A stretch of DNA of 38,720 bases from Flavobacteriaceae bacterium (GCA_947452415.1 CANGCT010000014.1:1-38720); one strand, 5' to 3'. Positions 26,332-36,862 are shown, counted from the stretch's first letter. Numbers and translations: made by a program. The notes: a model not told the origin generated them from the letters alone.

Positions 26332-26787
26332 ACAAAACATGGCAACAAGCATCTGCTAATCGTGGGGTATAAAACTAGACTAAGTCCTAAATAAAGTCTG
26401 TCCCAAAATGATAAAAGCATTAGCGCAAGCTATTGTCGTTTCTGTTTTCAAAATGGAAAGTTCAATGATAATGAAATTTTTTGAAGAAAAAACAGCTGTT
26501 GCCAAATTAGGAATTTACGAAAGTCAAGCTAGTGAAATGGTAACTTCTAATCTACACTTCTGTATCGTTGGAAGAAGAATTAACATTTTTTGCTTAACTT
26601 TAATTTTAATATTTTAAATTAATTAGCGAATTTGTTAAAATATTAAAACTGCTAATTGTTCAGAAATAAATTGTTTTCTAGTTAGAAATAATTTATTGAA
26701 TCATTTATAACACCCCTCCATTATCCTAAAGTATCCACCTCGAAAAAAGAAGTGAAAAATAAATTACTTGAAACATACCCCCACAAA
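26332..26787. other. Gene-free stretch after the restriction-modification module
   Basis: The gap between the endonuclease and the downstream terminator holds no gene I can support. A 69-codon plus-strand frame at 26408-26617 lacks family features and ends in a low-complexity AT stretch. The first 60 bases after the endonuclease stop (tggcaacaagcatctgc, aatcgtgggg) recall repeat-type tails found behind isolated accessory genes in this phylum; this comparison is from memory and weak. Confidence 0.4.
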
Positions 26788-26816
26788 AAAATCCATTCAA
26801 AAACTGAATGGATTTT
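26788..26816 (-). terminator. Terminator of the alpha-oxoamine synthase gene
   Basis: A 12-bp perfect stem (aaaatccattca with tgaatggatttt) around an aaaac loop lies 27 bases beyond the stop at 26843. On the minus strand the stem ends in TTTT and continues TTT, giving a T run of seven. Confidence 0.7.
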
Positions 26817-26842
26817 AAAATATCTAAAAAAAAAGAAATTAT

Positions 26843-28105
26843 TTAAGCATCTAAATCTACTTTTGTAGCATCTGCAATTTCTTTATAGGTTCCGTTTACT
26901 AATTTTTCACGAATGATTTCGAAAGCGGTTAGTGTTTCGTCTATATCTGCTAGGGTGTGTGAAGCAGTTGGAATCATACGCAATAAGATAATCCCTTTAG
27001 GAATTACTGGATAGATTACAATAGATAAGAAAATACCATGATTTTCTCTTAAATCATTCACCATCACCATTGCTTCTGGAACACTTCCTTCTAGGTAAAC
27101 TGGTGTTACACAAGTATTGGTATCACCAATATTGAAACCTTTAGCACGCAATCCGCCTTGAAGTGCATTTACGTTTTCCCAAAGTTTGTCTTTCAATTCG
27201 GAAGATTTACGTAACAATTCCAAACGCTTCAATGAACCAATAGTTTGAATCATTGGCAACGCTTTAGCAAACATTTGCGAACGTAAATTGTATTTTAAAT
27301 AATCAATAATGTCTTTATCTGCTGCTACAAAAGCACCTATATTAGCCATTGATTTTGCAAAAGTAGAGAAGTATACATCAATACCGTCTTGAACGCCTTG
27401 CTCCTCACCTGCTCCAGCTCCAGTTGCTCCAAGAGTACCAAAACCGTGTGCATCATCTACTAATAATCGGAAATTGTATTTTGCTTTCATTGCAACAATT
27501 TCTTTCAATTTTCCTTGTTGACCACGCATTCCAAAAACACCTTCGGTAATGAAAAGTATTCCACCTCCTTGTTCGGTAGCCAATTTTGTGGCACGTTGCA
27601 GGTTTTTCTCCATGCTTTCAATGTCGTTATGGCGGTAGGTGAAACGTTTCCCACTATGCAAACGAACCCCATCAATGATACAAGCGTGTGCATCTACATC
27701 GTAAACAATTACATCATTACGAGTAACCAACGCATCAATAATGGATAGAATTCCTTGGTATCCAAAATTCAATAAATAAGCCGATTCTTTCATTACAAAA
27801 GCAGCCAATTCTTCTTCTAATTGTTCGTGGTATTTAGTGTGTCCGCTCATCATACGTGCCCCCATTGGGTAAGCAGCACCATATTCAATTGCAGCATCAG
27901 CATCGGCTTTACGCACTTCAGGATGGTTTGCAAGACCTAAATAGTCGTTCAAACTCCAGTTTAAAATATCTTTTCCTTGAAATTGCATTCTTGGCCCTAA
28001 TTCTCCTTCTAGTTTAGGAAATACAAAATATCCTTCGGCTTGAGAAGCCCATTTTCCTAAAGGTCCTTTATTGTTTTGAATTCTTTCAAATAAATCTTTT
28101 ACCAT
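26843..28105 (-). CDS. PLP-dependent alpha-oxoamine synthase (sphingoid/sulfonolipid base synthesis type)
   Basis: The 420-residue enzyme is a fold-type I PLP enzyme of the serine palmitoyltransferase/KBL/BioF group: NDYLGLANHPEV, GARMMSGHTKYHEQLEEELA, DAHACIIDGVRLHSGK (His140 stacks on PLP), VDDAHGFGTLG (Asp217), and the PLP lysine Lys251 in STFAKSMANIG. The start at 28105 (MVKDLFERIQ) is preferred because the -7 element lies at 28132-28139, too close to an upstream in-frame ATG at 28129. In Flavobacteriia such enzymes condense an amino acid (serine or cysteate) with an acyl donor to make sphingolipid or sulfonolipid bases; which substrate applies here is inference. Confidence 0.85.
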   Translation of the reverse strand: MVKDLFERIQNNKGPLGKWASQAEGYFVFPKLEGELGPRMQFQGKDILNWSLNDYLGLANHPEVRKADADAAIEYGAAYPMGARMMSGHTKYHEQLEEELAAFVMKESAYLLNFGYQGILSIIDALVTRNDVIVYDVDAHACIIDGVRLHSGKRFTYRHNDIESMEKNLQRATKLATEQGGGILFITEGVFGMRGQQGKLKEIVAMKAKYNFRLLVDDAHGFGTLGATGAGAGEEQGVQDGIDVYFSTFAKSMANIGAFVAADKDIIDYLKYNLRSQMFAKALPMIQTIGSLKRLELLRKSSELKDKLWENVNALQGGLRAKGFNIGDTNTCVTPVYLEGSVPEAMVMVNDLRENHGIFLSIVIYPVIPKGIILLRMIPTASHTLADIDETLTAFEIIREKLVNGTYKEIADATKVDLDA

Positions 28106-28131
28106 GATAAATAAGTTGTTAAAAAACAAGG

Positions 28132-28139
28132 CAAAAATA
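28132..28139 (-). promoter_or_regulatory. -7 element for the alpha-oxoamine synthase gene
   Basis: The minus strand reads TATTTTTG, 26 bases before the ATG at 28105, which supports that start over the in-frame ATG at 28129. Confidence 0.55.
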
Positions 28140-28245
28140 GTAATAAAAATAATTTTTTTAGCACTATTATTAAACTAATAGGCATAAAATTTCGTTAAAT
28201 CATGCATTTTAAGACTTGATTAAGTATCCATAAACAAAAATGAAC

Positions 28246-28253
28246 TATTTTTG
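28246..28253 (+). promoter_or_regulatory. -7 element for the GATase-like secreted protein gene
   Basis: TATTTTTG lies 29 bases before the start codon at 28283, divergent from the element at 28132-28139. Confidence 0.5.
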
Positions 28254-28282
28254 CGAGTTGCCATTAATAAAAAACAAGCCAA

Positions 28283-29566
28283 ATGAAATTACTTAAATCA
28301 ACTTTATTACTGTTTATCTTCTGCATAACTAATTCTAGTTTTGCACAAAACAAAATTCTTTTTGACGCTACTAAAGCTGAAATGTGCAGTAATGCCGATT
28401 GGATTATTGATGCAGATGCTCACAACATTTATTTTAATAGTACTACTCATATACCCTATGTTAGCGCAGGATCTACAACTGGAGCATCCTATGCACAACG
28501 TATCCCTAGTCCTGCACAATCCGGAATTACTTCAGCTACACCAGAAACATTTTGGGAAGGAGGAATATCGGCAATAGCAGTAGATTGTGCAAAGCAAGGA
28601 TACATTGTTGAGACACTACCCTACAACGGAGCTATTACTTATGGAAATTCAGCAAATGTTCAAGATTTAACCAATTACAAAGCATTTGTAGTAACAGAAC
28701 CTAACACCCTTTTTACTACCTCAGAAAAAACTGCACTTATGAATTTTATTGCTAATGGTGGTGGATTGATGATGATTTGTGATCATGCAGGTTCTGATAG
28801 AAATAATGATGGAAATGATCCTCCAACGGTATGGAATGATTTCTTAACCAACAATGGCGTTGCTAATAATGGATTGGGAATTACTTTTGATATTTTATCC
28901 GATGTAAGTGGTGCTTCCACCTCTTTTGCAACATTAACAACCACAAACCCATACTATAGTATTTTTCATGGAACTTTTGGTGTGCCCAATCAAGTATTAT
29001 GGACAAGCGGTGCAACTATGACAATTAATACGACAAACAATAGCGCAACAAAAGGCTTGGTTTTTAAATCGGGATCTAGCACAACAGGATTGACTAATGT
29101 ATATGTTGCTGCAACTACCTATCAAAGTGGTAAAGTATTTGCTGTTGGAGACAGTTCCATAATTGATGATGGTACGGGAGATTCGGGAGATACATTATAC
29201 ACTGGATATACTGGAGATGCTTCCGGAAATCACCAAAAATTATTAATGAATGGAATGATTTGGTTAATGACTACAAATACTGCTGCAAACAATGAAAATA
29301 CGTTTGATGCTACACATTTTACAATTGCTCCAAATCCTATTCAAGACAAACAAATTCATTTTACTTTTTCATTAGATGAAAACCAAAATACTACTGTTGC
29401 TCTTTATGATACTTTAGGAAGATTAGTAAAAGAACAAACACTAAATAACTTAAACACTGGTATTAATTATCAAAGTTTAGATGCTAGTGATTTACAATCT
29501 GGGCTTTACATTTGTAAATTATCTAATGTTACTTCTAGCAAAAGTCTTCAAGTAATAGTAAAATAA
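28283..29566 (+). CDS. Secreted GATase-like protein with T9SS sorting domain
   Basis: The 427-residue protein has a signal peptide ending SSFAQ (residue 22). It continues with an alpha/beta domain resembling the class I glutamine-amidotransferase/ThuA fold: LTNYKAFVVTEPNTLFTTSEKTALMNFIANGGGLMMICDH, where a GGGL turn precedes CDH at the place of the nucleophile elbow. DGTGDSGDTLYTGYTGD may form a calcium or substrate loop. The last 80 residues (FTIAPNPIQDKQIHF through SLQVIVK) are a type A T9SS sorting domain, so it is exported. Function unknown. The rdgB gene follows 21 bases later. Confidence 0.75.
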   Translation: MKLLKSTLLLFIFCITNSSFAQNKILFDATKAEMCSNADWIIDADAHNIYFNSTTHIPYVSAGSTTGASYAQRIPSPAQSGITSATPETFWEGGISAIAVDCAKQGYIVETLPYNGAITYGNSANVQDLTNYKAFVVTEPNTLFTTSEKTALMNFIANGGGLMMICDHAGSDRNNDGNDPPTVWNDFLTNNGVANNGLGITFDILSDVSGASTSFATLTTTNPYYSIFHGTFGVPNQVLWTSGATMTINTTNNSATKGLVFKSGSSTTGLTNVYVAATTYQSGKVFAVGDSSIIDDGTGDSGDTLYTGYTGDASGNHQKLLMNGMIWLMTTNTAANNENTFDATHFTIAPNPIQDKQIHFTFSLDENQNTTVALYDTLGRLVKEQTLNNLNTGINYQSLDASDLQSGLYICKLSNVTSSKSLQVIVK

Positions 29567-29587
29567 TAATAAATATTCGCCAGAAAC

Positions 29588-30172
29588 ATGAAATTAGTCT
29601 TTGCTTCTAACAATGCCAATAAAATAAAAGAAATTCAACAATTAATTCCAACTTCTATTGAAATTGTATGCCTTCAAGACATTGGATGTACTGAAGATAT
29701 TCCAGAAACCGCAAATACTATTGAAGGAAATGCCATTTTAAAAGCCAATTACGTTACCCAAAAATACGGTTTGAATTGTTTTGCTGATGATTCTGGTTTG
29801 GAAGTGGAAGCACTTAATGGAGCGCCAGGTGTGTATTCTGCACGTTATGCAGGTGAGCCTAAAAACGATGAAAACAATATGGATAAATTAGTTTTGGCTC
29901 TTAAAAACGAAACTAATAAAAAAGCCAATTTCAAAACAGTTATTTGTTTGAATTTAAATGGTAAACAACAGCTTTTTAATGGAATTGTAAACGGAACCAT
30001 AACAGATACTAAAGCTGGCGATAACGGATTTGGCTATGACCCAATCTTTATTGCCGATGGACAAACCAAAACCTTTGCCGAATTAACAATGCAAGCAAAA
30101 GCAAGCATCAGCCATCGCGGAATTGCGGTAAAACAATTAGTGGATTTTTTAAATTCTACAGTGTTGTTATAA
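29588..30172 (+). CDS. rdgB: XTP/dITP diphosphatase (RdgB/HAM1)
   Basis: This 194-residue enzyme removes non-canonical purine triphosphates (dITP, XTP) from the nucleotide pool. The signature motifs are complete: SNNANKIKEIQQL at the start, CFADDSGLEVEALNGAPGVYSARYAG, NGFGYDPIF and the final SHRGIAVKQL. Length matches the family. It lies downstream of the secreted protein gene and its last 17 bases overlap the convergent ABC ATPase gene. Confidence 0.95.
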   Translation: MKLVFASNNANKIKEIQQLIPTSIEIVCLQDIGCTEDIPETANTIEGNAILKANYVTQKYGLNCFADDSGLEVEALNGAPGVYSARYAGEPKNDENNMDKLVLALKNETNKKANFKTVICLNLNGKQQLFNGIVNGTITDTKAGDNGFGYDPIFIADGQTKTFAELTMQAKASISHRGIAVKQLVDFLNSTVLL

Positions 30173-31085
30173 TATCTAAAAAAACTACTTCGTCTTTTGG
30201 ATAGTCCATTCTACTTTCAAAAAACAAAATACCTTTTTCATATTTAGCTTCTATCAAATAATAGCTTCCTCTAAAATAGGAAGACATTACTATTATTTCT
30301 ATATCCGATTTGGGTACGACCTTGAGTTGATGCGGATATACAAAATGTGTTTTGTTTTTAATCTCAATAGCATTCACATCGCCAAAAAGTGAAGCAACAT
30401 AAAGACTTTTGGGGTTTTCATAAATGAATTTTGGGCTGCCATTTTCAATAATTGCTCCTTGCTGCATTACTAATAAATCATCGGCAAACGATAGAACGTC
30501 GGTGCTATCATGAGTAGCAACAATACACGTAATTTTCTTTTGTTTTAGATAAGAAAACAACTTTCTACGCAAGCTATTTTTTCTGAAATTATCAATATGG
30601 CTAAAAGGCTCATCCAACAATAATAGTTCAGGTTCTAATGCTAAAACTCTAGCAATAGCAACACGTTGCATCTGACCTCCACTTAAATATTTAGCTTTTA
30701 CATTAGCAAATTCTTGCATTTCTACAATCTCTAATAATTTGGAAATACGTTCTTTTTTAACATCTGGATAAATATTTGACAAGTATTTTCCTATATTTTC
30801 AGCAACCGTTATAAAAGGCATCAAATCAAAATCTTGTGCCAAATATTTCATGTATTCCATACCCGGAATAAGATGGAATTTAGGACCCAAAACCTCCAAA
30901 TCCTTCCAGAAGATTTTACCTTTATCTAAATCATATAAACCATATATAAGCTTTAAAAGCGTGCTTTTTCCGCAACCACTTTCACCTATTATAGCAAGTG
31001 ATTTTCCTGCATCCAAGGTAAAAGAACTTTTAGATATAGTAGTATCCGATTGGTAGGAAAAGATTATATTTTCAACTTTTAACAT
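30156..31085 (-). CDS. ABC transporter ATP-binding protein
   Basis: The 309-residue ATPase has Walker A IGESGCGKST, a Q-loop in LAQDFDLMPF, signature LSGGQMQRVA, Walker B LLLLDEPFSHID and the H-loop THDSTD. The residues after about 220 (VNAIEIKNKTHFVYPHQLKV onward) look like a TOBE-type domain, as in importer ATPases of the CysA/PotA group. No permease is adjacent, so the transported substrate is unknown. The start at 31085 (MLKVENI) is chosen over the ATG at 31100 because ABC domains normally start with this strand. Confidence 0.85.
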   Translation of the reverse strand: MLKVENIIFSYQSDTTISKSSFTLDAGKSLAIIGESGCGKSTLLKLIYGLYDLDKGKIFWKDLEVLGPKFHLIPGMEYMKYLAQDFDLMPFITVAENIGKYLSNIYPDVKKERISKLLEIVEMQEFANVKAKYLSGGQMQRVAIARVLALEPELLLLDEPFSHIDNFRKNSLRRKLFSYLKQKKITCIVATHDSTDVLSFADDLLVMQQGAIIENGSPKFIYENPKSLYVASLFGDVNAIEIKNKTHFVYPHQLKVVPKSDIEIIVMSSYFRGSYYLIEAKYEKGILFFESRMDYPKDEVVFLDIITTL

Positions 31086-31135
31086 ACTGCAAATTAACAT
31101 TATTTTTTATTAGAAATAAAACTAATCCAAATAAA

Positions 31136-31172
31136 AAAAGAGCAGAAAAACCAATAGGAATCCTGCTCTTTT
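31136..31172 (-). terminator. Terminator of the TetR-like/ABC1-kinase operon
   Basis: A 10-bp stem (aaaagagcag with ctgctctttt) with a 17-base loop lies just downstream of the stop at 31188 on the minus strand; a run of T continues after the stem on that strand. Confidence 0.65.
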
Positions 31173-31187
31173 GTTTACCAATATAGT

Positions 31188-32498
31188 TTATTTTATATAC
31201 TTTTTGTATGTTTGAGTATCCACTCGTGCTTTTAAATCGTGTAATAAATTATAAAGACCAAAAAAAGTTCTATTAATATACAAGAAATGCTTAGAACCTC
31301 TATTGCCATTCATTTTTCGTAGTTGGGTATCTTTGGCAAACTCTTCACCCATAGTGGCTATTTGACCAAAGAAATCCTCATCTGAAAAATCAAAGAAATC
31401 GCCATGAAAAGGCTTGGTGAACAAACTTAATAAATCGTGAAACAATTTAGTAAAATATACTATTTCTTCTTTAGAATCGTCTTTTCTTAGAATTTCCAAT
31501 TCGTATAATTTCTCATTAAACAACTTAGGGTCTTCTATTACAATAGGATTTGCCAATTCAAAATATGGGACATAAAATTCTTGTGGCACTTGTTTAATGC
31601 ATCCAAAATCAATCGCAATTAAATTACAATCTTTATCAATTAGAAAATTTCCTGGATGCGGATCGGCATGTACTTCTCTTAAATGGTGCATTTGATACAT
31701 ATAAAAGTCCCATAAAGCCTGCCCAAGTTTATCGCCTTTTTCAAGGTCTTTGTTATGGGAAGTGAATTCTGAAAGATGTTCTCCTTCCATCCATTCCATA
31801 GTTAAAATCTTCTTGAAAGAAAGTTCTGGATAATACGTTGGAAACCTCAAATTAGCAATATGTTGGCATTCTTTAGAAACTTCTAAACTTTGCTTTAATT
31901 CTAAGATATAATCGGTTTCTTCTAGTAATTTATCTTCTACTTCTTTAAAATATTTATCGGAATCTTTTCCTTTAATATTAAACATTCTAACAGCAAATGG
32001 TTTTACCAATGCCAAATCCGAACTAATACTATCGGCAACTCCAGGATATTGAATTTTAACTGCCAAATTTTTTCCATACTTGGTTGCTTTATGTACCTGT
32101 CCAATACTAGCAGCATTTACTGCATCTGAAGTAAAAGTATCAAACAAACTTTCAGGATAATCTCCAAAATATTTTTTAAAGGTTTTTCGAACTAAAGGTG
32201 CCGACAAAGGCGGAACTGAAAACTGCGATAACGAGAATTTATCTACATATTGTTGTGGCATGATGCTTTTATCCATGCTCAACATTTGAGCAACTTTAAG
32301 CGCACTCCCTTTCAAATTTTTTAAACCATCGTAAATATCTTCGGCATTATTTTCATTTAATTTATCCTTGTTTAATGACGGATTCACTATTTTTTCTCCA
32401 TAATAGGCTGCATAGTTCCCTCCAACTTTAAATCCGGTTTTAATTAATTGACCAGCACGTTCCATTTTACCCGTAGGTATTTTATCTAATGTTTTCAT
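31188..32498 (-). CDS. ABC1/UbiB-family kinase-like protein
   Basis: The 436-residue protein has the atypical-kinase motifs of the ABC1/UbiB/COQ8 family: an N-terminal KxGQ-like LKGSALKVAQMLSMD, AASIGQVHKA, the lysine of LAVKIQYPGV, catalytic loop HADPHPGNFLID, and DFG in AIDFGCIKQ. Such proteins are linked to quinone or lipid metabolism as ATPase-like regulators. Its start at 32498 overlaps the stop of the TetR-like gene (TAATG), so expression is coupled to that gene; an upstream in-frame ATG at 32519 would extend into it. Confidence 0.85.
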   Translation of the reverse strand: MKTLDKIPTGKMERAGQLIKTGFKVGGNYAAYYGEKIVNPSLNKDKLNENNAEDIYDGLKNLKGSALKVAQMLSMDKSIMPQQYVDKFSLSQFSVPPLSAPLVRKTFKKYFGDYPESLFDTFTSDAVNAASIGQVHKATKYGKNLAVKIQYPGVADSISSDLALVKPFAVRMFNIKGKDSDKYFKEVEDKLLEETDYILELKQSLEVSKECQHIANLRFPTYYPELSFKKILTMEWMEGEHLSEFTSHNKDLEKGDKLGQALWDFYMYQMHHLREVHADPHPGNFLIDKDCNLIAIDFGCIKQVPQEFYVPYFELANPIVIEDPKLFNEKLYELEILRKDDSKEEIVYFTKLFHDLLSLFTKPFHGDFFDFSDEDFFGQIATMGEEFAKDTQLRKMNGNRGSKHFLYINRTFFGLYNLLHDLKARVDTQTYKKYIK

Positions 32499-33169
32499 TA
32501 TTCCATTTTTTCCTTCCAAAGGAATTTACCCAAATCAAATAAACTTTCTAGTGGTTTAGTATCTAATAAATCTACCACGGTATTAACCGATTTTTCTATT
32601 AAAATGTCTGTTTTTTCAAATCCTTTAGAGGAATCATCCAACCAATATTTTAATACTAATAAAAACTGGATCCATGCTCCTTCAGACAAAACAGGATTTG
32701 TAATTGTGGACACTTTTTGTCGAATTTCAGAATTACCGCTTTCTAATAAATTAGTTATAAAGCTTTTAAAACAACTTCTAAAAGACTTAAAACTCTTTAA
32801 ATTCTTAAGTACTTCTTTATTTTCTTTTAGCGAAAACAAAATATAACTTCTGTTTAACTCAAATAATTCAAATAAGGTAAAATACAACGCAAGCAACTTG
32901 TTCTTATTAGGATAGTTTTCATAAGAAGTATCTTGTTCCAAAGTCGCCAAAGCATTTTCAAAAAACTTTAACCAAATTTCTTGCCTTAGTGCATCCAAAG
33001 AACTAAAAAATGTATAAAATTCGCTTTCTGTAATTTTGCACTCTTTACAAAAAATAAAAACATTTTTAGGTTCTTCATTAGAATTTAGAACATAGTCCAT
33101 ATACATAGAAACAATAAAGGTGTCATCTACTAATTTCTTTTTACTACTAGGTTTTGTTATTTTTTCCAT
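32498..33169 (-). CDS. TetR-like regulator (divergent N-terminal HTH)
   Basis: The 223-residue protein has the size and helical make-up of a TetR-family protein. An N-terminal three-helix region (about residues 12-60) with FCKECKITESEFYTFFSSLDALRQEIW matches the usual HTH-plus-helix-4 segment. The rest would be the ligand domain. It is coupled to the ABC1 kinase gene by a stop/start overlap, which suggests it belongs to the same function, perhaps membrane-lipid homeostasis. No ligand can be named. Confidence 0.65.
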   Translation of the reverse strand: MEKITKPSSKKKLVDDTFIVSMYMDYVLNSNEEPKNVFIFCKECKITESEFYTFFSSLDALRQEIWLKFFENALATLEQDTSYENYPNKNKLLALYFTLFELFELNRSYILFSLKENKEVLKNLKSFKSFRSCFKSFITNLLESGNSEIRQKVSTITNPVLSEGAWIQFLLVLKYWLDDSSKGFEKTDILIEKSVNTVVDLLDTKPLESLFDLGKFLWKEKME

Positions 33170-33261
33170 TGTTATTAATTGGGAGTTTATTAAAGTGTAA
33201 AGATAATTATTGTTTAACGATTAATGATAATAATTAAACAAAAAGTTTTATTAAATTTTTG

Positions 33262-33269
33262 TATTTTTG
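33262..33269 (+). promoter_or_regulatory. -7 element for the TlpA-like gene
   Basis: TATTTTTG lies 15 bases before the ATG at 33285, so the leader would be very short. It excludes the TTG at 33267 as a start. Confidence 0.45.
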
Positions 33270-33284
33270 AGTTTTAAAAATGCA

Positions 33285-34058
33285 ATGAAAAAATCATTCT
33301 ATATCGCTATATTTTTTACTATCACTAGTACTGCTTTTGGACAAGTTGAATATGGAAAACCCGAAATAGATCCAATAACTATTCAGAAAAACTTTAATAG
33401 TTGGTTGGATTATCAAAACAAGAATATCTTTCTTTCAACTGATTTTATAGCCTTAGACAGTTCTTTAAAAGAAATATCAAAAGATGATTTTTTAAACCAA
33501 TTAACCTCTGGAGAATATATTCCGATAAAATTAACAACTACAAACTCATTAATTTGCTACCAGCTTTATAAAATTCTTCCTAGTTCGGATACAAGCATAA
33601 AAGCAAGTTTAACTGCACTTGCAATTGAAGAATACGAACATTATAAAATGGAAGGCACTCCTTTTCCTGAATTTAATTTCAAAGATTTAAATGGAAATAC
33701 AATTACTACCGAATCTTTAAAAGGTAAAATTGTAGTAATAAAATGTTGGTTCATTCATTGTGCACCTTGCATAAAAGAATTTCCTGCTGTAAATAAACTA
33801 GTTACACAATACAAAAGTAGAAAAGATATAGTTTTTATCAGTCTATCAGAAGACACGGCAAAGCAATTGCAGTTATTTTTAATAAAAAAATCATTATTGT
33901 TTTCAACTATTCCAAATATGAAAAAATACATGAATGAAACACTGCACTTAAGTGGATTTCCAACACATTTTATTTTGAATAAAAAAGGACAAATAGCCAA
34001 AGTATTAATGAATTACGAAAGCTTAGAATTGGCATTAAAAAAAGAAAGCCAACTTTAA
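33285..34058 (+). CDS. Secreted TlpA-like thioredoxin-fold protein
   Basis: The start at 33285 gives a signal peptide (MKKSFYIAIFFTITSTAFGQ). After an N-terminal region of about 110 residues follows a redoxin domain: FPEFNFKDLNGNTITTESLKGK, then IKCWFIHCAPCIKEFPAVN with the redox pair CAPC, and the cis-Pro loop GFPTHFILNKKGQI. This is the TlpA/ResA layout of a periplasmic disulphide reductase or oxidoreductase. Its substrate is unknown. It is monocistronic, between the divergent TetR-like operon and the ABC-F gene. Confidence 0.85.
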   Translation: MKKSFYIAIFFTITSTAFGQVEYGKPEIDPITIQKNFNSWLDYQNKNIFLSTDFIALDSSLKEISKDDFLNQLTSGEYIPIKLTTTNSLICYQLYKILPSSDTSIKASLTALAIEEYEHYKMEGTPFPEFNFKDLNGNTITTESLKGKIVVIKCWFIHCAPCIKEFPAVNKLVTQYKSRKDIVFISLSEDTAKQLQLFLIKKSLLFSTIPNMKKYMNETLHLSGFPTHFILNKKGQIAKVLMNYESLELALKKESQL

Positions 34059-34115
34059 TCAATATACAAAGAGCAACAATTTTTGGGAAAGAAAAAAACC
34101 AACCCAACCTGCTAA

Positions 34116-35786
<1,671 letters not shown>

Positions 35787-35857
35787 GGTACGAAGTTGGA
35801 AATACGAGGTACGAAGTTGGAAATACGAGGTACGAAGTTGGAAATACGAGGTACGAA
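35787..35857. repeat. Tandem 21-base repeats, 3.4 copies
   Basis: Three identical 21-base units (35787-35807, 35808-35828, 35829-35849), each beginning ggtacgaagttgg, and a partial fourth follow the ABC-F stop directly. Inverted variants (cctcgtacctcgtac) occur at 35903-35940 beyond the terminator, so the whole area is a long imperfect inverted repeat. Confidence 0.85.
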
Positions 35858-35860
35858 ATG

Positions 35861-35899
35861 AAAAATCCCAAAATTAGAAATTCTAATTTTGGGATTTTT
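35861..35899. terminator. Bidirectional terminator between convergent genes
   Basis: A 17-bp stem (aaaaatcccaaaattag with its complement) with a 5-base loop is preceded by A and followed by T runs, so it works in both directions for the ABC-F gene and the acyltransferase gene. Confidence 0.8.
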
Positions 35900-35945
35900 T
35901 TTATACCTCCAACCTCGTACCTCGTACCTCAGACCTCGTACTTTT

Positions 35946-36821
35946 CTAATCTATTTTCTTATGTTTCCAACGCTTGTGTGTCCATAAATAAAACTCCGGC
36001 GCTTCATAAATTTGTTGCTCTACCCTATTCATGAAGTCTTCTGATATTTTATAATTTGGAACCAGTTGTACCTCTTCCGAAAGCACTTCATAAGTAGCTT
36101 CATAGTATCCCCGTTTTACTTTTCTAACTTTTAAGAAAACTACATTCATATTATATCGTTTTGCCAAAGTTTCAGCTCCAATATGAATTGGAGTATCTAT
36201 TCCTAGGAAAGAATACCAATGCATCGCGTCAGACCTCCTTGGAGTTTGGTCACTTACAAAACCATAAACCCCTAAAATATTGTTTATCTTATTTTGTTCA
36301 ATTGTAGGTTTGGTTTCTTTTGTTGTAATTAATTGCGCTTTAAATTTAGAACGAATATCTCTAACTAATTTATCAAAATACTTATTGGCTATTTTTTTAT
36401 AAATTCCAAATCCCAAAAAATTAATATGATGGTTCATAGAAATAGACCATTCGTAACTGCCATAATGTGCAATTAACAACGCTATGCTTTTTCCTTTTTT
36501 CTCCAAATCCAAATAGGTTTGCATGTTAGTAAAAACAAAACGTTTATTCATTTCTTCCCGAGAAATTGTCATGGTTTTTGACATCTCTAGAAACATATCA
36601 CACAAATGATGAAACGATTTTTTTTCAATAACCAATCGTTCTTTATCCGATAAATTAGGAAAGGCTAATATTATATTTTCTCTAACAGTTTTCTTTCTAT
36701 AGCCAATTATGTAGTAAACTAAGACATAAACTCCATCGGATATAAAATACAAAATAGGAAATGGCACTATCGAAATAAGCCACAATAAAGGGTAAATAAG
36801 AATATAAAGTAAAAACTGCAT
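35946..36821 (-). CDS. LpxL/HtrB-like lipid acyltransferase
   Basis: The 291-residue protein has an N-terminal membrane helix (LLYILIYPLLWLISIVPFPILYFI) and the acyltransferase domain of the lipid A late acyltransferases: RKKTVRENIILAFPNLSDKER, the catalytic-type HYGSYEW (His-x4-acid), GFVSDQTPRRSDAMHWYSFLG, and the final YLWTHKRWKHK. It transfers a fatty acyl chain to a lipid A precursor or ornithine-type lipid. The start at 36821 is chosen because the -7 element lies at 36837-36844, over the ATG at 36839. Confidence 0.85.
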   Translation of the reverse strand: MQFLLYILIYPLLWLISIVPFPILYFISDGVYVLVYYIIGYRKKTVRENIILAFPNLSDKERLVIEKKSFHHLCDMFLEMSKTMTISREEMNKRFVFTNMQTYLDLEKKGKSIALLIAHYGSYEWSISMNHHINFLGFGIYKKIANKYFDKLVRDIRSKFKAQLITTKETKPTIEQNKINNILGVYGFVSDQTPRRSDAMHWYSFLGIDTPIHIGAETLAKRYNMNVVFLKVRKVKRGYYEATYEVLSEEVQLVPNYKISEDFMNRVEQQIYEAPEFYLWTHKRWKHKKID

Positions 36822-36836
36822 TGTAATAATTTTATG

Positions 36837-36844
36837 CAAATATA
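36837..36844 (-). promoter_or_regulatory. -7 element for the acyltransferase gene
   Basis: The minus strand reads TATATTTG, 15 bases before the ATG at 36821. It overlaps the alternative ATG at 36839, excluding it as start. Confidence 0.5.
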
Positions 36845-36862
36845 CATTTTAAGTTAATTTTA

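Noticed and set aside
26408..26617. 69-codon plus-strand reading frame after the endonuclease gene
   Set aside because: It has no family features, ends in a low-complexity hydrophobic stretch and lies in a decayed gap; I do not regard it as a gene.
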